From: Burkholderiaceae bacterium
GTDB lineage: Bacteria > Pseudomonadota > Gammaproteobacteria > Burkholderiales > Burkholderiaceae
Direction: 5' to 3'
DNA: 9,197 nt
Assembly (NCBI GenBank): GCA_017997515.1
Contig: JAGOEY010000050.1
Span: 1-9,197, forward strand
Shown here: positions 6,683-9,197 of the stretch, in pieces
How the letters are laid out: each line of letters starts with the position of its first letter
Numbering within the stretch: the first letter of the stretch is position 1
Translations under genes and position numbers: made by a program
The notes under the pieces: generated by a model
What the model saw: only the letters and a program-made list of their open reading frames with translations
What the model was told of the DNA's origin: nothing
Database searches by the model: none

Positions 6683-7563
6683 GCGGGCACCCCCACCGAC
6701 GCAACCGTCTTTTCGGGCAGCAGTGTGGACTGCGACGGTGCCCAGTGCACCAGCTCCAGCCGGCCATCGAAGTGCTCCACCAGCGCGGTGCAGCTTTCCA
6801 CCCAGTCCCCGTCATTGCAGTACAGCGTGCCGCCAATGTCACGTATCTCGGCGCGGTGGATGTGCCCACAGACGACGCCCTGGTACCCGCGCCGCCGTGC
6901 CTCGCTGGCCACGGCCACTTCAAAGTCGGTGACGTAGTTCACGGCCGTTTTCACCTTGCCTTTGAGGTAGGCCGAGAGTGACCAGTACGGCAGTCCCACC
7001 CGGGCGCGCAGGCTGTTGACGTGGCGGTTAAGCCGCAGGGTGAACTCGTACAGGTTGTCCCCCACATGGGCCAGCCATTTGGCGCACTGGATCACACCGT
7101 CGAAATAGTCGCCGTGGGTGACCCACAGGCGTCGCCCGTCGGCGGTGGTGTGGACGGCCTCTTCCACCACGTCGATGCCCCCAAACGAGTGGCCCAGAAA
7201 GCCGCGCGCAAATTCGTCGTGGTTGCCCGGCACAAACACCACACGGCAGCCCTTGCGTGCGCGGCGCAGCAGTTTTTGCACCACGTCGTTGTGGGCCTGC
7301 GGCCAGAACCACTTACGCCGCAGCTGCCAGCCGTCCACGATGTCGCCCACCAGGTACAGGTGGTCGCTGGGGTGCCGCTTCAGAAAATCGAGCAAAGCCA
7401 CGGCCTGGCAGCCGGGTGTGCCCAGGTGCAGGTCGGAAATAAAAATGCTGCGGTACCGCTGGCGCACGGGGCCGTCGTCACCGGCATCACTGGAATCACT
7501 TGCATCCATGGCAGCACCCCACATGCCGCCCTGGTGTCCTGGCATGTCGAAGGTGCTGCGCAT
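6679..7563 (-). CDS. plcP: Calcineurin-like metallophosphoesterase, PlcP-type phospholipase C (often annotated as LpxH-like)
   Basis: A 294-residue metallophosphoesterase with the full dinuclear-metal motif set: FISDLHLG (Asp44, His46), LVGDIVDGW (Asp74), VPGNHDE (Asn114, His115), VTHGDYFD (His150) and VCGHIHRAE (His234, His236). The stretches WPQAHNDVVQKLLRRARKG, GLPYWSLSAYLK, AVNYVTDFE and YCNDGDWVESCTALVEH match what I recall of Sinorhizobium PlcP and its relatives, which cleave phosphatidylethanolamine and phosphatidylcholine to diacylglycerol under phosphate limitation. Automated annotation usually labels this family UDP-2,3-diacylglucosamine diphosphatase. The neighbours (olsB before, GT4 after) favour lipid remodelling rather than lipid A synthesis. 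The start at 7563 shares one base with the olsB stop (TGATG). Met7, Met14 and Met19 are other in-frame starts, and the first 37 residues are poorly conserved in character. Confidence 0.85.
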   Translation of the reverse strand: MRSTFDMPGHQGGMWGAAMDASDSSDAGDDGPVRQRYRSIFISDLHLGTPGCQAVALLDFLKRHPSDHLYLVGDIVDGWQLRRKWFWPQAHNDVVQKLLRRARKGCRVVFVPGNHDEFARGFLGHSFGGIDVVEEAVHTTADGRRLWVTHGDYFDGVIQCAKWLAHVGDNLYEFTLRLNRHVNSLRARVGLPYWSLSAYLKGKVKTAVNYVTDFEVAVASEARRRGYQGVVCGHIHRAEIRDIGGTLYCNDGDWVESCTALVEHFDGRLELVHWAPSQSTLLPEKTVASVGVPA

Positions 7564-8414
7564 CACGCACCCAGGAAGTGTTTGCGGTAACGCGCGGGCA
7601 GGTCGGCAATCCGCATCATCATGGGCAGGTCGGCCGAGTTGAAGTCCGGGTCCCAGGCCGGTGCACCCAGCACTTTGGCACCCAGCCGCAGGTAGCCCTT
7701 GATGAGTGCTGGTGGCTCCACCCGTGTTGTGTGCAGCGGCTCGCGGTCCACCGGCAGCGGCAACCGGGGCCGCACGTGGTATTCGATCGGGGCCAGGTGG
7801 GTCTGGCGCAGCTGGTGCCAGATGCTGACGGCAGCGTCGCCGCTGGCCACACCGTTGTGCACCATCGGGATGCTGGCGCAGCCAATCATGGTGTCGAGCT
7901 GGTTGCGCACCATGAAGCCCGCCAGCGCGCCCCACAGCGCCATGATGACGCCGCCGTGGCGGTGGTCGGCATGTACACAGCTGCGGCCCAGCTCCACCAT
8001 CCGCGAGCGCAGGTGGCGCAGGCGGGTCAGGTCAAACTCGGTGTCGCTGTAGGTGCTGCCCACGCGTTTGGCCTGCGCGGGGGTGAGCACACGGTAGGTG
8101 CCAATCACCTGGCCCGAGGCCACGTCGCGCACCAGCAGGTGTTCACAGAAGTCGTCAAACAAATCAATGTCGTGGCCCGGCACGGTGTTGGGCAGCTGGG
8201 CACCCATTTCACCCGCAAACACCTGGTAACGCAGGCGCTGGGCCTGGCGCACTTCGTCCTGGTGCACGGCCCAGGACACGGCGATGCCGCTGGGCGCTGC
8301 CGCCGGAAGGATGGCGGCAGCCGGTTGGCTGGTGGGGCTGCTGTGGTCAGGGGAAAAAACAGGTGTGGCAGGGGCTGTTGTCTGCAAGCCGGTGCCGGAA
8401 ATGGGGGGGTGCAT
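7563..8414 (-). CDS. olsB: L-ornithine N(alpha)-acyltransferase OlsB (GNAT-like fold)
   Basis: A 283-residue protein of the OlsB family (also annotated as hemolysin-like GNAT acyltransferase). OlsB joins a 3-hydroxyacyl chain from acyl carrier protein to the alpha-amino group of ornithine, giving the phosphorus-free lyso-ornithine lipid at the inner membrane. Family hallmarks are AQRLRYQVFAGEMGA (residues 58-72), DIDLFDDFCEHLLVRD (82-97), GQVIGTYRVL (101-110), MVELGRSCVHADHRHG (139-154), MIGCASIP (176-183) and PALIKGYLRLGAKVLG (235-250). The first 43 residues are a Thr/Pro/Ala-rich extension. The frame is open to an ATG at 8471, but the ATG at 8414 has a strong ribosome binding site, and starting at 8471 would place part of the Pho-box-like repeats inside the gene. 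No OlsA partner (the O-acyltransferase that completes ornithine lipid) lies in this window. It is the first gene of the operon. Confidence 0.88.
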   Translation of the reverse strand: MHPPISGTGLQTTAPATPVFSPDHSSPTSQPAAAILPAAAPSGIAVSWAVHQDEVRQAQRLRYQVFAGEMGAQLPNTVPGHDIDLFDDFCEHLLVRDVASGQVIGTYRVLTPAQAKRVGSTYSDTEFDLTRLRHLRSRMVELGRSCVHADHRHGGVIMALWGALAGFMVRNQLDTMIGCASIPMVHNGVASGDAAVSIWHQLRQTHLAPIEYHVRPRLPLPVDREPLHTTRVEPPALIKGYLRLGAKVLGAPAWDPDFNSADLPMMMRIADLPARYRKHFLGA

Positions 8415-8418
8415 GGCG

Positions 8419-8424
8419 CTCTCC
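8419..8424 (-). promoter_or_regulatory. Ribosome binding site of olsB
   Basis: On the minus strand GGAGAG ends four bases before the ATG at 8414, with GGAG six bases away. This is the best Shine-Dalgarno match in the operon, and it decides the start against the upstream in-frame ATG at 8471. The downstream genes lack comparable sites and appear to rely on overlap coupling. Confidence 0.75.
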
Positions 8425-8461
8425 AGGGGCGTTTTGTTCCTGGCAAGTCTCCCTGCAGGCC

Positions 8462-8501
8462 ATGACGCCACCGTGTCAGTCGCGTGGCGCTTTGATGACA
8501 G
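8462..8501 (-). promoter_or_regulatory. Tandem Pho-box-like repeats upstream of olsB
   Basis: On the minus strand four heptamers stand at an exact 11-base period: CTGTCAT (8501-8495), GCGCCAC (8490-8484), CTGACAC (8479-8473) and GCGTCAT (8468-8462). Against the E. coli PhoB half-site CTGTCAT they match at 7, 3, 5 and 5 of 7 positions; GCGCCAC ends in the C that the consensus tolerates. The 7+4 arrangement is that of classical Pho boxes, although only the first spacer is A/T-rich. The cluster ends 47 bases before the olsB start. I find no convincing -10 box below it. Confidence 0.6.
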
Positions 8502-8548
8502 TCCACGCCCCCACGCGCTCTATATGCCATTTTTAATAGTCAAAACAG

Positions 8549-8595
8549 CCTTTAGCGCACGTTCCACAATCACAAGTAGCTATAAAAAATATAGC
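8549..8595 (-). repeat. Intergenic repeat, copy 2
   Basis: This is a diverged copy of the 2841-2887 element in opposite orientation, with 33 of 47 ungapped identities concentrated in GCTAT, GCTACT, the central TTG and GCGCTA(A/G)AGG. Its outer end forms a perfect 10-bp hairpin, AGTAGCTATA / TATAGCTACT with a 5-base loop (8575-8599), the counterpart of the imperfect palindrome in copy 1. It lies between the rraA stop and the olsB promoter region, nine bases beyond rraA, but without a T-run after the stem it is not a standard terminator. Confidence 0.6.
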
Positions 8596-8607
8596 TACTG
8601 AGGCATT

Positions 8608-9138
8608 TCAGGCCAAGGCACGCGCAGACACCACGATGCCATCGGCGTCGGCGTACAACCAGTCACCGGGGCGCACCCACACCCCCTGGATCTGCACCGC
8701 CACATCACGCTGGCCTTCGTTGCGTTTTTCCGTCGGCAGCGGCATGCTGGCCAACGCGCGAATCCCCGTCTGGTGCCCGGCGAGCTCGGCCACATCCCGC
8801 ACCGCACCGTTCACCAGCACACCCGCCCAGCCGTTACGCGCGGCGGCAGCCCCCAGATTGCCGCCCAGCAGCGCCCGTCGCAGCGATGCGCCACCGTCCA
8901 CCACCAGCACACGCCCGACGCGGCCCGTGGGGGTGTCGTCAAAGCCGGGCGAATCAACCGCCGCCTTGACCAGCGAGTTGTCTTCAAAACACTTGATGGT
9001 GGTCACCGGGCCGCAAAACTTGAGCACCGCACCAAAGTCGCGGAACACGGGTGGCAGCACACGGAAGTCGCCTGAGCTGTCGTTCTTGTAGGCATCACAG
9101 AAGTCGCAGGTGCTGAAATCGGGGCGGGCAGAAGTCAT
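8608..9138 (-). CDS. rraA: RraA-family protein (RNase E regulator or HMG/CHA aldolase-like)
   Basis: A 176-residue protein of the RraA/class II HMG aldolase superfamily (E. coli RraA has 161 residues). Typical segments are TIKCFEDNSLVKAAVD (residues 47-62), GRVLVVDGGASLRRALLGGNLG (75-96), GWAGVLVNGAVRDVAEL (103-119), GIRALASMPLPTEKRNEG (125-142) and a C-terminal PGDWLYADADGIVVS. E. coli RraA binds RNase E and inhibits mRNA decay; related proteins are divalent-metal 4-hydroxy-4-methyl-2-oxoglutarate aldolases. The Arg114-Asp115 pair of the aldolase motif is present where E. coli RraA has Arg-Gln, but the partner Asp of the D-X20-R-D motif seems replaced by Gly93, so the activity is undecided. 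The start at 9138 has AAGG eight bases upstream. It is separated from the olsB operon by 193 bases and is probably transcribed independently. Confidence 0.9.
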   Translation of the reverse strand: MTSARPDFSTCDFCDAYKNDSSGDFRVLPPVFRDFGAVLKFCGPVTTIKCFEDNSLVKAAVDSPGFDDTPTGRVGRVLVVDGGASLRRALLGGNLGAAAARNGWAGVLVNGAVRDVAELAGHQTGIRALASMPLPTEKRNEGQRDVAVQIQGVWVRPGDWLYADADGIVVSARALA

Positions 9139-9197
9139 GTCACGGGCCTTGTCAAAGTTTGCGGAATGCGAAATAGCGTGGACAGAAGTCGTCTACG

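Noticed and set aside
5607..6923. Extending ppk1 upstream to an in-frame ATG at 6923
   Set aside because: The extra 439 codons overlap the GT4 gene in another frame and read as Arg/Gly/Pro-rich non-protein-like sequence. The ATGA overlap start at 5606 is far better.
6679..7563. Calling the metallophosphoesterase LpxH (UDP-2,3-diacylglucosamine diphosphatase)
   Set aside because: The fold and metal motifs fit both, but the long C-terminal motif set and the olsB/GT4 neighbours point to the PlcP group. This remains a judgement, because the families are related and no search was run.
7564..7935. Extending the metallophosphoesterase upstream to 7935
   Set aside because: The added segment is the out-of-frame shadow of olsB; the start at 7563 coincides with the olsB stop.
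8415..8471. Upstream ATG at 8471 as the olsB start
   Set aside because: It would place part of the Pho-box-like cluster within the coding sequence and lacks the GGAG site that precedes 8414.
8519..8543. TTGACT (8543-8538) and TATAGA (8524-8519) on the minus strand as a sigma-70 promoter for olsB
   Set aside because: The spacer is only 13 bp, well short of the usual 16-18, so the pair is not a credible promoter on its own.

Overview
The window looks like a chromosomal segment of a high-GC betaproteobacterium, most likely Burkholderiales/Comamonadaceae (a Rhodoferax- or Polaromonas-like organism). This is inferred from codon use, from the style of the proteins (a LivJ-type orphan binding protein, Ppx with a GGRSTE motif, an Ala/Lys/Pro-tailed small protein) and from two copies of an intergenic repeat that resembles, from memory, repeats scattered in Comamonadaceae genomes. 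No database search was possible. I see no rRNA, tRNA, CRISPR array, transposase or phage gene.

Layout. (1) 1-600, plus strand: the C-terminal 199 codons of a branched-chain-amino-acid-type periplasmic binding protein. (2) 666-2144, plus: exopolyphosphatase Ppx. (3) 2219-2767, plus: a small basic protein with an Ala/Lys/Pro-rich histone-H1-like N-terminal half and a ribbon-helix-helix-like segment, preceded by a near-palindromic site that could be its operator. (4) 2768-2910: a convergent intergenic gap with hairpins and repeat copy 1. (5) 8414-2911, minus: a tightly packed five-gene operon, in transcription order olsB (ornithine-lipid N-acyltransferase), a PlcP-type metallophosphoesterase, an Agt-like GT4 glycosyltransferase, ppk1 (polyphosphate kinase) and sixA (phosphohistidine phosphatase). 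Every junction overlaps by 1 or 4 bases. (6) 8415-8607: the operon's upstream region, with four PhoB-like heptamers at exact 11-bp spacing and repeat copy 2. (7) 9138-8608, minus: an RraA-family protein.

How it fits together. The central operon reads as a phosphorus-economy unit. PlcP is known in Sinorhizobium to split phospholipids to diacylglycerol under phosphate starvation. Agt-type glycosyltransferases put sugars on that diacylglycerol, and OlsB makes the phosphorus-free lyso-ornithine lipid. Together these replace phospholipids with phosphorus-free lipids. Here the lipid genes are translationally coupled to ppk1 and sixA, and the polyphosphate-degrading ppx lies on the opposite, convergent strand. 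The tandem Pho-box-like repeats before olsB make PhoB control plausible. The lipid functions are inferred from family membership and neighbourhood; the genes, their overlaps and the 11-bp heptamer spacing are read directly from the sequence.
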